64,000 bases of DNA, taken from NCBI RefSeq assembly GCF_013155275.1, contig NZ_JABJXS010000006.1, positions 124,001 to 188,000 on the forward strand. The letters are read 5' to 3'. Below are positions 13,957 through 25,716 of the stretch, piece by piece. Below the pieces are notes generated by a model. The model worked only from the letters and a program-made list of their open reading frames with translations, did not search any database and was not told where the DNA came from. Within the stretch, counting starts at the first letter, position 1; every line of letters begins with the position of its first letter. The DNA is from Brenneria sp. hezel4-2-4. Lineage in GTDB: Bacteria > Pseudomonadota > Gammaproteobacteria > Enterobacterales > Enterobacteriaceae. The translations under genes and the position numbers were made by a program.

Positions 13957-15105
13957 TTATTTGGCTGAAGAACGGTAAGTCTTAATCAATTCAATAAAGT
14001 GGTCGAAAAACGGGGCCGCATCGTGCGGGCCGGGACTGGCTTCCGGGTGCCCCTGAAAACTGAACGCCGGTTTATCGGTGCGATGAATCCCCTGAACCGT
14101 ATGATCGAACAGCGAGATATGCGTCACGCGCAGCGTGTCGGGCAGATTATGTTCATCAACCGCAAAGCCGTGGTTCTGTGCGGTGATCATCACGCGGTTG
14201 TTATCCAGATCTTTTACCGGATGGTTGCCGCCGTGGTGACCAAGCTTCATTTTGACGGTCTGCGCGCCGCTGGCCAGCGCCAGCAGTTGGTGACCGAGGC
14301 AGATGCCGAATACCGGGATATCCGTTTCCAGGAACGTTTTGATCGCCCGGATTGCGTAGTCGCACGGTTCCGGATCGCCGGGGCCGTTGGAGAGGAAAAT
14401 ACCGTCCGGATTGAGTTTCAGGACGTCCTCGGCGGAGGTTTGCGCCGGCACCACCGTCAGGCGGCAGCCGCGGTCTACCAGCATACGCAGAATATTGCGT
14501 TTCACGCCGTAGTCATAAGCCACCACATGGTAAGGCAGCGCGCTTTCCTGTTTAGCGACGGGCAAGTCGCCTTCCAGCGTCCAACTGCCTTGCAGCCAGC
14601 TATAGCTTTCAGCCGTGGTGACCTCTTTTGCCAAATCCATCCCTTTCAGCCCCGGGAAAGCCTTGGCTTTTTCCAGCGCCAGCGCCGCATCCGGCGCGTC
14701 GCCCGCGATAATGCAGCCGTTCTGGGCGCCTTTTTCACGCAGTAAGCGGGTCAACTTACGGGTATCGATATCGGCAATGCCGACGATGTTGTTGCGTTTG
14801 AGGTATTCAGACAGGCTTTCTTCACTGCGATAGTTGCTGGCAATCAGCGGCAGGTCGCGAATTACCAGCCCCTGGGCTTGTATCGCGGGCGATTCTTCGT
14901 CTGCTTGGTTGGTGCCGACATTACCAATATGGGGATAAGTGAGAGTGACGATCTGGCGGGAATAGGATGGATCAGTAAGGATTTCTTGATATCCGGTCAT
15001 CGACGTATTGAAGACCACTTCCCCCACAGCCGACCCTTCCGCCCCGATGGCCCGACCGTGGAATTGGGTTCCGTCTTCCAGAACCAATAGCGCTGACTTA
15101 ATCAA
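13957..15105 (-). CDS. carA: carbamoyl-phosphate synthase small (glutaminase) subunit
   Basis: CarA hydrolyses glutamine and channels ammonia to CarB. The class I amidotransferase triad is visible: Cys in [14 protein letters not shown], and His and Glu in [11 protein letters not shown] place the start at a TTG codon (15105-15103), preceded by GGAGG six bases upstream, giving 382 residues beginning (M)[14 protein letters not shown]. This is the same length and the same rare TTG start known for E. coli carA. The upstream ATG at 15132 falls inside the ARG-box operator and was rejected. Expression should respond to arginine (ArgR) and purines/pyrimidines through the adjacent control region. Confidence 0.97.
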   Translation of the reverse strand: MIKSALLVLEDGTQFHGRAIGAEGSAVGEVVFNTSMTGYQEILTDPSYSRQIVTLTYPHIGNVGTNQADEESPAIQAQGLVIRDLPLIASNYRSEESLSEYLKRNNIVGIADIDTRKLTRLLREKGAQNGCIIAGDAPDAALALEKAKAFPGLKGMDLAKEVTTAESYSWLQGSWTLEGDLPVAKQESALPYHVVAYDYGVKRNILRMLVDRGCRLTVVPAQTSAEDVLKLNPDGIFLSNGPGDPEPCDYAIRAIKTFLETDIPVFGICLGHQLLALASGAQTVKMKLGHHGGNHPVKDLDNNRVMITAQNHGFAVDEHNLPDTLRVTHISLFDHTVQGIHRTDKPAFSFQGHPEASPGPHDAAPFFDHFIELIKTYRSSAK

Positions 15106-15117
15106 AACACCCTCCAA

Positions 15118-15152
15118 GGAATAAAAAATCATGTTATTTGCATATTAATTCA
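15118..15152 (-). promoter_or_regulatory. paired ARG boxes (ArgR operator) at carAB P2
   Basis: Two matches to the ArgR core consensus TGAATwwwwATTCA lie at 15139-15152 (minus-strand TGAATTAATATGCA) and 15118-15131 (TGATTTTTTATTCC). Their starts are exactly 21 bp apart, the spacing standard for ArgR hexamer binding to a box pair. They overlap the expected arginine-controlled downstream promoter P2, immediately before the carA ribosome site. The first box is the same as remembered for E. coli carAB; the second has diverged but keeps the geometry. Confidence 0.8.
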
Positions 15153-15215
15153 GATTAATCGATCTAAATCAACGCAAAAACCACCTTCAAGGTAAATTTT
15201 TGGCAAATTGGGCGC

Positions 15216-15244
15216 ATTTTAATGATGGTCGGCTAAATTGTCCA
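15216..15244 (-). promoter_or_regulatory. carAB upstream promoter P1 (candidate)
   Basis: The minus strand reads TGGACA, a 17-bp spacer and TAAAAT, each hexamer one mismatch from the sigma70 consensus. Its position about 110 bases upstream of the TTG start and about 70 bases upstream of the ARG boxes fits the pyrimidine/purine-controlled P1 promoter of E. coli carAB. Confidence 0.65.
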
Positions 15245-15328
15245 CTTCAACCGCACTTTTTCCCTTCTTTCTATGCTTTATGGCATAAATATCTACTCAC
15301 CATGCTAAAAAAGCATGTTAACTCGGCA

Positions 15329-15344
15329 AAGTAAACGGTTGCTA
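15329..15344. promoter_or_regulatory. PurR-like site upstream of carAB P1
   Basis: The 16-mer AAGTAAACGGTTGCTA matches 11 of 16 positions of the PurR consensus ACGCAAACGTTTGCGT, including the central AAACG and TTGC. Its centre lies about 128 bp before the presumed P1 start. That is about where the E. coli carAB PurR site sits, so I call it on sequence plus position. The rest of 15161-15549 is AT-rich control DNA with no gene. Confidence 0.5.
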
Positions 15345-15549
15345 ACCTACATGGTTAGAATAAGCCTAATAATCGACCAATAGAAGCTGCTTTACCGTTT
15401 TAGCGTAAAAAAACCGCCTCAAAAAGCATGAAAACAGAGAATATAAAGAGTTTCTGATAAAAAATATAACAAGAACGGTAAAATAAAAGCAACGATAAAA
15501 AATCGTCACTTTTATCATAATATTATATTTATAAAACTCAGATTAATTT

Positions 15550-16431
<882 letters not shown>

Positions 16432-16620
16432 CTATCGCCAGCGGATTTATGATCAGATTAGAAAATTATGTCAGAAGAAAAATAACATCAGTAAAAGTTG
16501 CCTGAGCGCGCCGCCTGCGTCGAGAGATCAATCGCGATAACGCATAAACATGCATTTTTATCAGATTTTTATTAGCGGGTAATCAGGCTGGCACGGACGG
16601 GAGATATGATTGGGATAAGA

Positions 16621-16649
16621 CGGTGGGGAACAGGTTCTGCTCCCCACCG
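16621..16649 (-). terminator. possible terminator after ispH
   Basis: A 9-bp stem (CGGTGGGGA / TCCCCACCG) closes an 11-base loop shortly after the ispH stop. On the minus strand it is followed by GTCTTATCCC, only weakly T-rich, so termination strength is uncertain. Confidence 0.5.
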
Positions 16650-16661
16650 GCAATACATCAC

Positions 16662-17612
16662 TTAGTCAATTTGTTTCACTTCGACACGCAGCTCTTTCGG
16701 CACTTCAAAAACGATATTTTCTTCGCGCCCCTGCAACTCAAGAGCGACCTCGCCGCCCAGCGCCTTTAAACGCTGAATCACCTGCTGCACCAGAATATCC
16801 GGCGCGGACGCCCCGGCCGTCACCCCAACGTGGGTAACGCCGGCCAGCCAGCTCTCCTGAATGTCTTCCGCCGAGTCAATCAGGTAGGCTGCCTTACCCG
16901 CCCGCTGGGCCAGTTCGGCCAGGCGATTGGAGTTGGAAGAATTTCTGGAACCGACCACCAGCACCACATCCGCCTCGGCGGCCAGATAACGCACCGCCTC
17001 CTGACGATTGGTGGTGGCGTAGCAAATATCGTCTTTACGCGGGCCGATAATCTGCGGAAAACGTTCGCGCAACGCATCGATCACCGCGGACGTATCATCC
17101 ACCGACAGCGTAGTTTGCGTCATAAAGCACAGGTTGGTTTCGTCCTTCACCTGCAATTGCCAGACATCTTCAGGCGACTCCACCAGATACATCCCGCCGT
17201 CCGCATTGCTGTATTGCCCCATCGTGCCTTCCACTTCCGGATGACCGGCGTGGCCGATCAGGATAGCTTCTACACCTTTCCGGCTGGCCCTCGCCACTTC
17301 CATATGCACTTTGGTCACCAGCGGACAGGTGGCGTCAAACACCGTTAAATCACGATTTCTGGCCTCAAGACGAACGGCCTGCGAAACGCCATGGGCTGAG
17401 AAAATCAGAATCGAGCCGTCCGGCACTTCTTCGATCTGCTCAATAAATATCGCGCCGCGCTCACGGAGTCCATTGACCACATAACGGTTATGAACCACCT
17501 CGTGACGAACGTAGATCGGTGTGCCATATATCTCCAATGCCCGCTCAACAATGCTGATGGCGCGATCGACTCCGGCACAAAAACCACGTGGGTTAGCCAG
17601 CAATATCTGCAT
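16662..17612 (-). CDS. ispH: 4-hydroxy-3-methylbut-2-enyl diphosphate reductase
   Basis: IspH is the last enzyme of the non-mevalonate isoprenoid pathway, an iron-sulfur protein making IPP and DMAPP. The 316-residue product begins [18 protein letters not shown]. The three cluster cysteines are visible at residue 12, about 96 ([12 protein letters not shown]) and about 197 ([11 protein letters not shown]). The chosen ATG overlaps the 3' end of fkpB by 20 bases; the open frame extends further upstream but only as the shifted frame of fkpB. It is last in the ribF-ileS-lspA-fkpB-ispH cluster. Confidence 0.97.
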   Translation of the reverse strand: MQILLANPRGFCAGVDRAISIVERALEIYGTPIYVRHEVVHNRYVVNGLRERGAIFIEQIEEVPDGSILIFSAHGVSQAVRLEARNRDLTVFDATCPLVTKVHMEVARASRKGVEAILIGHAGHPEVEGTMGQYSNADGGMYLVESPEDVWQLQVKDETNLCFMTQTTLSVDDTSAVIDALRERFPQIIGPRKDDICYATTNRQEAVRYLAAEADVVLVVGSRNSSNSNRLAELAQRAGKAAYLIDSAEDIQESWLAGVTHVGVTAGASAPDILVQQVIQRLKALGGEVALELQGREENIVFEVPKELRVEVKQID

Positions 17613-18066
17613 GCTGCGCCTCCTGTTGAGAGGGATCGATTTCCAACACTTCCAGATCGAACGTAATAGACCGGCCTGCCAGCGGATGGTTGAAATCCAC
17701 CGTGACGGACTCTTGCGCAACCTCACGAATAATCCCCGGCATATCATGACCGCCAACGCCGCTGAACAACATGATGGTGCCCACATCCGGCACGCCGGTC
17801 TGCGCAAAGTCACGGCGCAGGAAAAACTGGATCAGATCCGGGTTTGCCTGGCCGAAAGCCGATTCCGGCGGCAGCGTAAACCGACGTTTGTCGCCGCGTT
17901 TCAAACCCAGCAGATGCTGTTCCAGCGCATCGGACAGGCTGCCATCGCCAAGACGGAACAGCGCGGGTTTACCGCTTTCACGGGTGGACTCCGCCGCTGA
18001 ACCGTCCTCCAGTGTCAGGATAAAGTGCACCAGCACCGCGCTGTTGCTCTGTACAGTTTCGGACAT
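17593..18066 (-). CDS. fkpB: FKBP-type peptidyl-prolyl isomerase FkpB (SlpA)
   Basis: This 157-residue cytoplasmic FKBP-family isomerase/chaperone with an IF domain is typified by [15 protein letters not shown] and [22 protein letters not shown]. It is about 8 residues longer than E. coli SlpA at the C terminus, where it overlaps ispH. The start is the ATG at 18066 because the preceding TTG codon would lie in the lspA stop region. The ATG overlaps the lspA stop as TGATG, pointing to translational coupling. Confidence 0.95.
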   Translation of the reverse strand: MSETVQSNSAVLVHFILTLEDGSAAESTRESGKPALFRLGDGSLSDALEQHLLGLKRGDKRRFTLPPESAFGQANPDLIQFFLRRDFAQTGVPDVGTIMLFSGVGGHDMPGIIREVAQESVTVDFNHPLAGRSITFDLEVLEIDPSQQEAQHADIAG

Positions 18067-18575
18067 CAATGACCCTTTTGCTTAACGGCGCCGTCGTGGG
18101 GAGTGAAAAAGCCTTCCAGTACGATCAGGGCGGCACCAATACAGATAGCGCTATCGGCCAAATTGAAGGTAGCGAAATGCCAGCTACCGACGTAAAAGTC
18201 GATAAAATCCACTACAAAACCATGCCACATCCGGTCAAACAGGTTGCCTAACGCGCCGCCGATAATCAGCGCATAAGCGATGTTATTCAGCTTCTGGCGC
18301 GCGCTGCCGCGATACATCATCACCAGCAGGGCGATAACAATGGCGATGGCGATGCCGGCAAAGAACCAACGTTGCCAGCCGCCCTTATCCGCCAGAAAAC
18401 TGAACGCGGCGCCGTAATTGCGCGCATAGTGCAAATTCAGATAAGGGATCAGGGGCTGCGTATCCCCCAGCGCAAAGTGGGTTAAAATCCACTGTTTGCT
18501 GCCGAGGTCAACGACTAACACGACCAGCGCCAGCCAAAGCCAGCGCAATCCGCTCGAACAGATCGATTTATTCAT
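18066..18575 (-). CDS. lspA: lipoprotein signal peptidase II
   Basis: LspA removes signal peptides from prolipoproteins after lipidation, in the inner membrane. The 169-residue protein has four hydrophobic spans and the two catalytic aspartate blocks [19 protein letters not shown] and [14 protein letters not shown]. It overlaps both neighbours as TGATG: ileS upstream and fkpB downstream. The ileS-lspA pairing is standard in the order. Confidence 0.97.
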   Translation of the reverse strand: MNKSICSSGLRWLWLALVVLVVDLGSKQWILTHFALGDTQPLIPYLNLHYARNYGAAFSFLADKGGWQRWFFAGIAIAIVIALLVMMYRGSARQKLNNIAYALIIGGALGNLFDRMWHGFVVDFIDFYVGSWHFATFNLADSAICIGAALIVLEGFFTPHDGAVKQKGH

Positions 18576-21388
18576 CAGACAAATTTACGCTCTTCGCCTT
18601 TGCCGCCGACGTTGGTCGCACAGCGGCCACAAATGTCGGGATAATCGGTATCAGTACCGATATCTGACTCATAATGCCAGCAACGCGGACACTTGTGCCC
18701 TTCCGCTTTGCTTAAGGCAATTTTCAATCCGGGTAGTTCAGTGCCCTGCGCATCGGCGGGCGCATTTTCATAACGCTCGACCCGCGCTTTCGAGGTCAAC
18801 AGGGCGAAATGCAGTTCCTGACGCAACTGATTAAGCTTATCGGCCAGAGCGGCGTCGGCGTACAGCGTGACGGCGGCTTCCAGCGATCCGCCGATGCGCT
18901 TGTCGTTACGCGCCTGCTCGATCGTCTTATTCACTTCGCTGCGCACTTTCAGGATATCCGTCCAGAATTCGTCATTCATGGTTTCTGCGCTATCCAGACC
19001 GAACAAACCGTCATACCACTCTTCAGTGAACACATACTGCGCGCGTTCGCCCGGCAGGTATGCCCAAACCTCGTCGGCAGTGAATGACAGGATCGGAGCC
19101 ATCCAGCGCACCAGAGCTTCAGAAATATGATACAGCGCCGTCTGGCAACTGCGGCGGGCGATGCTGTCGCCTTTCGCGGTGTACTGACGATCCTTGATGA
19201 TATCCAGATAGAACGAACCCATCTCGATAGAGCAGAACTGCATCAGACGCTGTACCACGCGGTGGAAATCATAGCTGTCATAGGCTTCGACGATCTCTTC
19301 CTGCGCCGCTTGCGCACAGCCGACCGCCCAGCGATCCAGCACCACCATCTCTTCCGGTTTTACCATGTGCTTCTGCGGATCGAACCCGTTCAGGTTGGCC
19401 AGCAAAAAACGCGCGGTGTTGCGGATACGGCGATAGGCATCCGCCGAACGTTTCAGGATCTCATCGGACACCGCGATTTCGCCGGAGTAGTCCGTCGAGC
19501 CAATCCACAAACGCAGAATATCGCCGCCCAGTTTGTTCATCACATCCTGCGGGCTGATGGTATTACCGATAGACTTGGACATCTTGCGACCCTGACCATC
19601 CACGGTGAAGCCGTGAGTCAGCACCTGACGGTAAGGGGCCTTGCCTTTGATGGCGGTCGAAATCATCAGCGATGACATGAACCAGCCGCGATGCTGGTCA
19701 GAACCTTCCAGATACATATCCGCCGAATGGCCGCCGAATTCAGGGCGCACATCGACCACGGAAGCATGCGTTGACCCTGAGTCAAACCAGACATCCAGCG
19801 TATCGGGAACCTTAACGTAATGCTCGGCATCGGCGCCCAGCACCTCTTTCGGATCGAGATCCCACCATGCCTGAATGCCATCCTGCTCAACGCGTTTGGC
19901 GACCGCTTCAATCAGTTCGCCGGTGCGGGGATGCAACGCTTCCGTCTCTTTATGCACGAAAAGCGACATCGGTACGCCCCAGGTGCGCTGACGGGAAATA
20001 CACCAGTCAGGGCGGTTGGCCACCATCGCTTCGATACGCGCCTGACCCCAGTCGGGGATCCATTGCACGCCTTTAATTTCAGCCAGCGACTGCTTGCGCA
20101 GCCCTTTCTGATCCATGCTGATAAACCACTGCGGCGTCGCACGGAAAATGATCGGCGTTTTATGACGCCAGCAGCACGGATAGCTGTGCAGCAGTTTTTC
20201 CATATGCAGCAGTGCGCCGCTCGCGCGCAGGATCTCGACGACGGTGTCATTGGCCTTAAAGACAAACTTGCCGTCCAGCTCCGGGTAAGTCCCGGTCAGA
20301 TAGCAGCCGTTCGGCCCCACCGGATTAGCCACTTCCAGCCCATACTTCTGACCAATGACATAGTCATCCGGGCCATGCCCCGGCGCGGTATGCACCGCGC
20401 CGGTACCCGCGTCCAGCGTCACATGGTCGCCCAGAATAGCCGGGACATCAAAGCCCATGAACGGATGCTGGAAGCGCAGCAGTTCGAGATCGCGGCCGCT
20501 GCATTCACCCAGCACGATCCAATGACTGACGCCGATGCGCTTCATCACGCTTTCAACCAGATCGGCAGCCAGGATTAACGCCCGGCCTTCAACCTGCACC
20601 AGTTGATAAGTGAATTCAGGGTTGAGCGAGATCGCGCGGTTAGCGGGCAGCGTCCACGGGGTGGTGGTCCAGATAACCAGCGAAAGCGGGCCTTCAACCT
20701 GACCTACGCCGAATTTCGCGCTCACCGCCGCCGCATCGACGGCGTTAAACGCCACATCGATGGAAGGAGAGGTTTTGTCGTAGTATTCCACTTCGGCTTC
20801 CGCCAAAGCGGAACCGCAGTCGGCGCACCAGTGAACCGGCTTGGCCCCCTTATGCAGATGGCCGTTTTCGATAATTTTGCCCAGCGCGCGAATAATGTTG
20901 GCTTCAGTCGAGAAGTCCATCGTCAGATACGGATGATCCCAGTCCCCCAACACCCCGAGACGGATAAAGTCCTTCTTCTGACCGGCGACCTGTTCGGCGG
21001 CATATTTACGGCATGCCGCACGGAACTCCGCGGCACTGACCTTCTCACCCGGCTTGCCGATCAGCTGTTCGACTTTCAGCTCGATCGGCAGACCATGACA
21101 GTCCCAGCCCGGGATATACGGCGAGTCATAGCCAGACAGCGTTTTAGACTTAACGATAATGTCTTTAAGAATTTTATTAACGGAGTGACCAATATGAATG
21201 CTGCCATTCGCATACGGAGGTCCATCGTGCAGAATGAAGGTTTTTTTACCTTTTTTAGCATTGCGAATAATCCCGTACAGATCCTGTTCATACCAACGTT
21301 TCAGCATGTCAGGTTCACGCTTGGCCAAATCGCCACGCATCGGGAACCCTGTTTCCGGCAAGTTCAGGGTAGTCTTATAGTCACTCAT
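18575..21388 (-). CDS. ileS: isoleucyl-tRNA synthetase
   Basis: IleS charges tRNA-Ile and edits misactivated valine. The 937-residue product has the class I HIGH motif in [16 protein letters not shown] (about residue 58) and the KMSKS loop in [10 protein letters not shown]. The editing domain lies in between (with [13 protein letters not shown]), and a C-terminal zinc finger is present ([10 protein letters not shown] ... CGRC). The stop codon overlaps the lspA start. It is preceded by ribF, 32 bases upstream. Confidence 0.98.
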   Translation of the reverse strand: MSDYKTTLNLPETGFPMRGDLAKREPDMLKRWYEQDLYGIIRNAKKGKKTFILHDGPPYANGSIHIGHSVNKILKDIIVKSKTLSGYDSPYIPGWDCHGLPIELKVEQLIGKPGEKVSAAEFRAACRKYAAEQVAGQKKDFIRLGVLGDWDHPYLTMDFSTEANIIRALGKIIENGHLHKGAKPVHWCADCGSALAEAEVEYYDKTSPSIDVAFNAVDAAAVSAKFGVGQVEGPLSLVIWTTTPWTLPANRAISLNPEFTYQLVQVEGRALILAADLVESVMKRIGVSHWIVLGECSGRDLELLRFQHPFMGFDVPAILGDHVTLDAGTGAVHTAPGHGPDDYVIGQKYGLEVANPVGPNGCYLTGTYPELDGKFVFKANDTVVEILRASGALLHMEKLLHSYPCCWRHKTPIIFRATPQWFISMDQKGLRKQSLAEIKGVQWIPDWGQARIEAMVANRPDWCISRQRTWGVPMSLFVHKETEALHPRTGELIEAVAKRVEQDGIQAWWDLDPKEVLGADAEHYVKVPDTLDVWFDSGSTHASVVDVRPEFGGHSADMYLEGSDQHRGWFMSSLMISTAIKGKAPYRQVLTHGFTVDGQGRKMSKSIGNTISPQDVMNKLGGDILRLWIGSTDYSGEIAVSDEILKRSADAYRRIRNTARFLLANLNGFDPQKHMVKPEEMVVLDRWAVGCAQAAQEEIVEAYDSYDFHRVVQRLMQFCSIEMGSFYLDIIKDRQYTAKGDSIARRSCQTALYHISEALVRWMAPILSFTADEVWAYLPGERAQYVFTEEWYDGLFGLDSAETMNDEFWTDILKVRSEVNKTIEQARNDKRIGGSLEAAVTLYADAALADKLNQLRQELHFALLTSKARVERYENAPADAQGTELPGLKIALSKAEGHKCPRCWHYESDIGTDTDYPDICGRCATNVGGKGEERKFV

Positions 21389-21420
21389 TAGATTCTCGAT
21401 TTCGTTTTCGGCTAGAAAAA

Positions 21421-22362
21421 TTAAACCGGTGTCTTTAACCCAAAAAATTTCCGGGCCGTCACCACATCATCGGCGATTTGCTGTTTTAACGCCTCAAGCG
21501 AAGCAAAACGCTGTTCATTACGTATCTTTTTGCGCAGTACCACTTCGATATGACGACCATACAAATTCATCGTCGTATCCAGTAAGTGCACCTCAAGCTG
21601 CTGGCGCTTGTCTCCGGTTATCGTCGGGCGCGTGCCAATATTGGCGACGCCCGGCAACGGTTCATCCCCCAGGCCGTTAACGCTGACGGCATAAACCCCG
21701 CTGACCGGCGATACCTGACGCTTTAGCGGCAGATTCGCGGTGGGAAACCCTATCGTTCGTCCCAGAGCATTACCATGAACCACTCGCCCGGAAATACTGT
21801 AGGGGTGCCCCAACAGGCTTTCCGCCAGCGCCAGATCGTCGCGGTAGAGCGCTTCACGTACGGCCGTACTGCTTACGCGTTTGCCGTCGTCACAGAATGA
21901 AGCCGTGCTGATAACGTCAAAACCCGCATCGCGCCCCGCTTGCTGTAATAACAGGAAATCGCCCTGGCGGCCAGCCCCGAAACGGAAGTCATCCCCCACC
22001 ACCAAAAACCTGACGCCCAGTTTTTCCACCAGCAGCGTCGAAACAAAAGTTTGCGCATGGTTGGCGGCGAAGCGTGCGTCAAATTTAACGCACAGCAGAT
22101 AATCCACGCCGGCCTTTTTCAGATAATTCACTTTATCGCGCAGGCGAGTCAACCGCGCCGGCGCTTTTTCAACAGAAAACAGCTCCAGCGGCTGCGGTTC
22201 AAAAATCATCACCATTACAGGAAGCCCGCGGGAACGACCTTCCTGCTTCAGTCGCTCAAGCAGCATCTGGTGTCCGCGGTGCACGCCGTCAAAATTACCA
22301 ATAGTGAGCACACAGCCATAATGGTGTGCCCGAAGATTGTGTATACCGCGAATTAGCTGCAT
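21421..22362 (-). CDS. ribF: bifunctional riboflavin kinase / FAD synthetase
   Basis: RibF phosphorylates riboflavin to FMN and adenylates it to FAD. The 313-residue protein has an N-terminal nucleotidyltransferase domain with [13 protein letters not shown] (about residues 21-33) and a C-terminal riboflavin kinase domain with [20 protein letters not shown]. It heads the ribF-ileS-lspA-fkpB-ispH cluster and is transcribed away from rpsT. Confidence 0.97.
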   Translation of the reverse strand: MQLIRGIHNLRAHHYGCVLTIGNFDGVHRGHQMLLERLKQEGRSRGLPVMVMIFEPQPLELFSVEKAPARLTRLRDKVNYLKKAGVDYLLCVKFDARFAANHAQTFVSTLLVEKLGVRFLVVGDDFRFGAGRQGDFLLLQQAGRDAGFDVISTASFCDDGKRVSSTAVREALYRDDLALAESLLGHPYSISGRVVHGNALGRTIGFPTANLPLKRQVSPVSGVYAVSVNGLGDEPLPGVANIGTRPTITGDKRQQLEVHLLDTTMNLYGRHIEVVLRKKIRNEQRFASLEALKQQIADDVVTARKFFGLKTPV

Positions 22363-22702
22363 GGCTGGCTCAGAACAAATGGGTTAAAATTATGGAAATC
22401 GGCGGATTATACCTTGTACAGCGAGTAAGGTTAACCCGCGATTCGCGCCTTTTGCCGTCCGCATTCTGAATACCGGCGGTATTTTTGTTGTTTTGGGACG
22501 AATCATCGGCAACGTCCCGGGGCAAAGCGCGGTATACTAACCGGGTTTTAGCGGCGATTAATTGTTTTATCGATGATTAATGCGACAGAGTAAATTTATA
22601 AACGCGAAAAGCTGTATTCCACCGCGTGAAGCTGTTAAAATCCTGCGCCATCACAACGTAACAAGCGTCGACGTACAAACGGCGCTTATTTGCACAAATC
22701 CA
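22363..22702. other. intergenic region between ribF and rpsT
   Basis: This divergent control region of about 340 bases has no supported gene. It should contain the ribF promoter and any upstream rpsT promoter (E. coli has two). I see no clear operator or RNA gene in it. Confidence 0.5.
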
Positions 22703-22731
22703 TTGACAAACGAAGGCTAAAAGGGCATATT
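22703..22731 (+). promoter_or_regulatory. rpsT promoter (P2-type)
   Basis: A perfect -35 TTGACA, a 17-bp spacer and -10 CATATT lie about 50 bases before the rpsT start. The spacer and leader closely resemble the downstream rpsT promoter of E. coli as I remember it. Confidence 0.8.
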
Positions 22732-22779
22732 CCTCGGCCTTTGAATTGTCCTCGATAGAATATATTTGGGAGTTGGACC

Positions 22780-23043
22780 TTGGCTAATATCAAATCAGCT
22801 AAGAAACGCGCCGTACAATCTGAGAAGCGCCGCAAGCATAACGCAAGCCGTCGCTCCATGATGCGTACTTTCATTAAGAAAGTATACGCGGCGATCGCTA
22901 CTGGCGATAAAGAAGCGGCACAGAATGCGTTTAATGATATGCAACCGATCGTGGATCGTCAGGCAAGCAAAGGCCTGATCCACAAAAACAAAGCTGCACG
23001 TCATAAATCCAATCTGGTTGCGCGCATCAACGCCATGCAATAA
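22780..23043 (+). CDS. rpsT: 30S ribosomal protein S20
   Basis: S20 is an early-binding small-subunit protein at the base of the 30S body. The 87-residue, lysine- and arginine-rich helical protein starts with TTG (22780-22782): (M)[22 protein letters not shown] initiation is also used in E. coli, where the weak start is part of translational autocontrol by S20. GGGAGTTGGACC precedes the start and supplies the ribosome site. It is followed by a strong terminator and faces nhaA. Confidence 0.97.
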   Translation: MANIKSAKKRAVQSEKRRKHNASRRSMMRTFIKKVYAAIATGDKEAAQNAFNDMQPIVDRQASKGLIHKNKAARHKSNLVARINAMQ

Positions 23044-23067
23044 TCGCGTTTTCGCGTATTGTTGTTG

Positions 23068-23094
23068 AAAAAACCGGCTCAGGCCGGTTTTTTT
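23068..23094. terminator. rpsT / nhaA shared terminator
   Basis: The stem AAAAAACCGGC / GCCGGTTTTTTT with loop TCAG is followed by a T run on the plus strand. The A run gives a T tract on the minus strand too. It should stop rpsT transcription and could also serve convergent nhaA. Confidence 0.9.
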
Positions 23095-23121
23095 GCGCTT
23101 ATCGTTCGGTTAATCCCGCGG

Positions 23122-24324
23122 TTATTGCCGCAGCGTGGAAACCGACACGGCATCACGCGGCGCGGGTAAAACTACGCGCAACACCACATAGCCGGCGATT
23201 GCCGCCAGTCCGGACGCCAGCAAAATCCCCAGTTTGGCGTAGGTAATAAATTCAGCATCGCTGTTGGTAAACGCCAGCAACGTAATAAAGATCGACATGG
23301 TGAAGCCAATACCGCACGGCACGGAAACCGCCATAATCTGACCGAAACTGACGCCAGCCGGTAATTTGGCGTACCCCATTCTGATAACCAGCCAACTGCA
23401 CAGCGTGATCCCCAGCGGCTTACCAATCAGCAAACCCGCCGCAATGCCGAAAATCAGCGGCGAAAAAAGTTTATCCGCTTCAACGCCCTGTAACACAATG
23501 CCCGCATTGGCGAAAGCAAACAGCGGAATAATCAGGAAAGAGACCCAAACATGCAGCCCATGCTCCAGCGTTGTCGCGGGGGAAGCGCGTCCATCCGTCG
23601 TACGCAGCGGAATAAAGAACCCCACAATCACCCCTGCCAGCGTGGCATGTACGCCGCATTTAAGGATACACACCCAAAGCACCATCCCCACCAGCAAATA
23701 CGCCGAGGTTTTGGCGACATGCTGACGGTTCATATAAGCCAGCGCCGCAATGCATAGCAACGCCCCCAATAGCGCGGGCCAGAATATCTGCTGGGTATAA
23801 AACAACGCGATGATCAGGATGGCGCCCAGATCATCAATAATAGCCAACGCCAGTAAAAAAACCTTTAATCCCGGCGGGACGCGTTTACCCAGCAAAATCA
23901 GCACGCCGATCGCGAAGGCAATATCCGTCGCCGTGGGGATCGCCCAGCCGTGGCGAGTCACCTCATCGCCGGCATTGAACAGCAGGAAGATCAACGCTGG
24001 AAATACCATTCCGCCGATGGCGGCCACCAGCGGCAGCATCGCCTGACGCCGGCTTGCCAGCGCGCCGATCGCCAGTTCACGCTTGACCTCAAGCCCGATC
24101 ATCAGAAAGAAAATCGCCATCAGACCGTCATTGATCCACAGCAACAGATTTTTATTAAGTTCCAGCGCCCCAAAGCGGATTTCCACCGGCATCATCAAAA
24201 ACTGATGATAACCTTCCGAACTAAAAGGCATGTTGGCTAATATCATCGCCAACAATGTGGCGCCGATCAGCATCAGTCCGGCGGCGGCATCCAGGCCGAC
24301 GAAACGGCGAAGCAGGTTTATCAT
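23122..24324 (-). CDS. nhaA: Na+/H+ antiporter NhaA
   Basis: NhaA exchanges two protons for one sodium across the inner membrane, giving salt and alkaline-pH tolerance. The 400-residue protein has about 12 spans. The essential adjacent aspartates are in [13 protein letters not shown] (around residues 164-165), and the conserved [14 protein letters not shown] and [19 protein letters not shown] blocks are intact. The regulator gene nhaR, next to nhaA in E. coli, is absent: the next gene is rpsT, convergent. It lies downstream of dnaJ, separated by a terminator. Confidence 0.97.
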   Translation of the reverse strand: MINLLRRFVGLDAAAGLMLIGATLLAMILANMPFSSEGYHQFLMMPVEIRFGALELNKNLLLWINDGLMAIFFLMIGLEVKRELAIGALASRRQAMLPLVAAIGGMVFPALIFLLFNAGDEVTRHGWAIPTATDIAFAIGVLILLGKRVPPGLKVFLLALAIIDDLGAILIIALFYTQQIFWPALLGALLCIAALAYMNRQHVAKTSAYLLVGMVLWVCILKCGVHATLAGVIVGFFIPLRTTDGRASPATTLEHGLHVWVSFLIIPLFAFANAGIVLQGVEADKLFSPLIFGIAAGLLIGKPLGITLCSWLVIRMGYAKLPAGVSFGQIMAVSVPCGIGFTMSIFITLLAFTNSDAEFITYAKLGILLASGLAAIAGYVVLRVVLPAPRDAVSVSTLRQ

Positions 24325-24404
24325 GTCACTGACTCTCTATTACCGGAATAATTTTTATACGTTGCGCAGCAACGCCGCTAAAGATGGCGGGTAAGAAAAA
24401 CGCC

Positions 24405-24440
24405 ATAAAAAAACCGGCTGATGATTCGCCAGCCGGTTTT
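24405..24440 (-). terminator. dnaJ terminator
   Basis: On the minus strand, AAAACCGGCT and AGCCGGTTTT form a 10-bp stem with an 11-base loop and a seven-T tail. It lies about 30 bases after the dnaJ stop. Confidence 0.9.
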
Positions 24441-24471
24441 CTGCCTTATCTTGCTAACTATACAACAAATA

Positions 24472-25605
24472 TCAGCGAGTCAGATCGTCAAAAAACTTCT
24501 TCACTCCATCGAAAAAGCTTTTAGAACGCGGGCTGTTTCTTTCGCCGGAAGGCCCGCCAAAGCTTTCCGCCAGCTCTTGCAGCAGTTCTCTTTGCCGTTC
24601 ATTCAGGCTGACCGGCGTTTCCACCACCACCCGGCACAACAGATCGCCCTGGGCGCCGCCGCGCACGGACTTAACGCCTTTGCCGCGCATACGGAACAGT
24701 TTTCCGGTTTGCGTTTCAGCAGGCACTTTCAGCTTTACGCGGCCATCCAGCGTCGGCACTTCAATTTCCCCGCCCAGCGCAGCCATGGCAAAGTTAATCG
24801 GCACTTCACAGTACAGATTATTTTCCTCACGTTGGAAAATCGGGTGCGCTTTTACCTGAACCTGAACGTACAAATCTCCGGCCGGCGCACCGTGCTCCCC
24901 CGCTTCGCCCTCTCCGGATAAACGGATGCGATCGCCCGTATCCACCCCGGCAGGAATTTTCACCGATAGCGTTTTGCTCTTTTCTACGCGGCCATGCCCA
25001 TGACATTTATTGCATGGATCTTTAATGATCTTGCCCCGGCCGTGACAGTGCGGACAGGCCTGTTGAACCGTGAAAAAGCCCTGGCGCATTTGTACCTGGC
25101 CGTTGCCGTGACAGGTAGGACAAGTGACCGGTGAACTACCCGGCTTCGCTCCGTTGCCATGACAAACGTCGCACTCTTCCAGCGTCGGGATACGGATCTC
25201 TTTGGTGACGCCACGGACAGCTTCTTCCAGCGACAGCTCCATGTTATAGCGTAAATCGGCGCCGCGACTCGCGCGTTGGCGACGGCCGCCGCCAAAAATA
25301 TCGCCGAAAACGTCGCCAAAAATATCACCGAAATCGGCACCGCCGCCGCCAAAACCGCCGCCGCCGCCCATGCCACCTTGTTCAAATGCAGCATGGCCGT
25401 ACTGATCGTAGGCGGCACGTTTCTGGGAATCAGTGAGAACCTCGTAGGCTTCTTTAATCTCTTTGAATCGTGCTTCAGATTCTTTATCACCAGAATTACG
25501 GTCCGGGTGATACTTCATCGCCAAACGCTTATAAGCCTTTTTAATTTCACGCTCATCCGCGCCTTTAGCTACACCTAAAATCTCGTAATAGTCTTGCTTC
25601 GCCAT
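24472..25605 (-). CDS. dnaJ: Hsp40 co-chaperone DnaJ
   Basis: DnaJ delivers unfolded clients to DnaK and stimulates its ATPase. The 377-residue protein starts [20 protein letters not shown]. It has the J domain with HPD in [10 protein letters not shown] (about residues 33-35) and a Gly/Phe-rich linker around residues 75-110. Four zinc-binding CxxCxGxG repeats follow ([32 protein letters not shown]), then the C-terminal substrate-binding domains. An in-frame upstream extension of 24 codons was rejected as non-family sequence. It follows dnaK after 111 bases and shares its heat-shock promoters. Confidence 0.98.
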   Translation of the reverse strand: MAKQDYYEILGVAKGADEREIKKAYKRLAMKYHPDRNSGDKESEARFKEIKEAYEVLTDSQKRAAYDQYGHAAFEQGGMGGGGGFGGGGADFGDIFGDVFGDIFGGGRRQRASRGADLRYNMELSLEEAVRGVTKEIRIPTLEECDVCHGNGAKPGSSPVTCPTCHGNGQVQMRQGFFTVQQACPHCHGRGKIIKDPCNKCHGHGRVEKSKTLSVKIPAGVDTGDRIRLSGEGEAGEHGAPAGDLYVQVQVKAHPIFQREENNLYCEVPINFAMAALGGEIEVPTLDGRVKLKVPAETQTGKLFRMRGKGVKSVRGGAQGDLLCRVVVETPVSLNERQRELLQELAESFGGPSGERNSPRSKSFFDGVKKFFDDLTR

Positions 25606-25716
25606 TCTTTTTTTCCTGCCCTCAACATGCGTGCACGGGCGCAGAGTTTCCTCAACGCCCGTGCTGGTTGCCAGCAACAGTTAATCGTTACCGCTACTGC
25701 GCCCGCTCAAGGGCGA

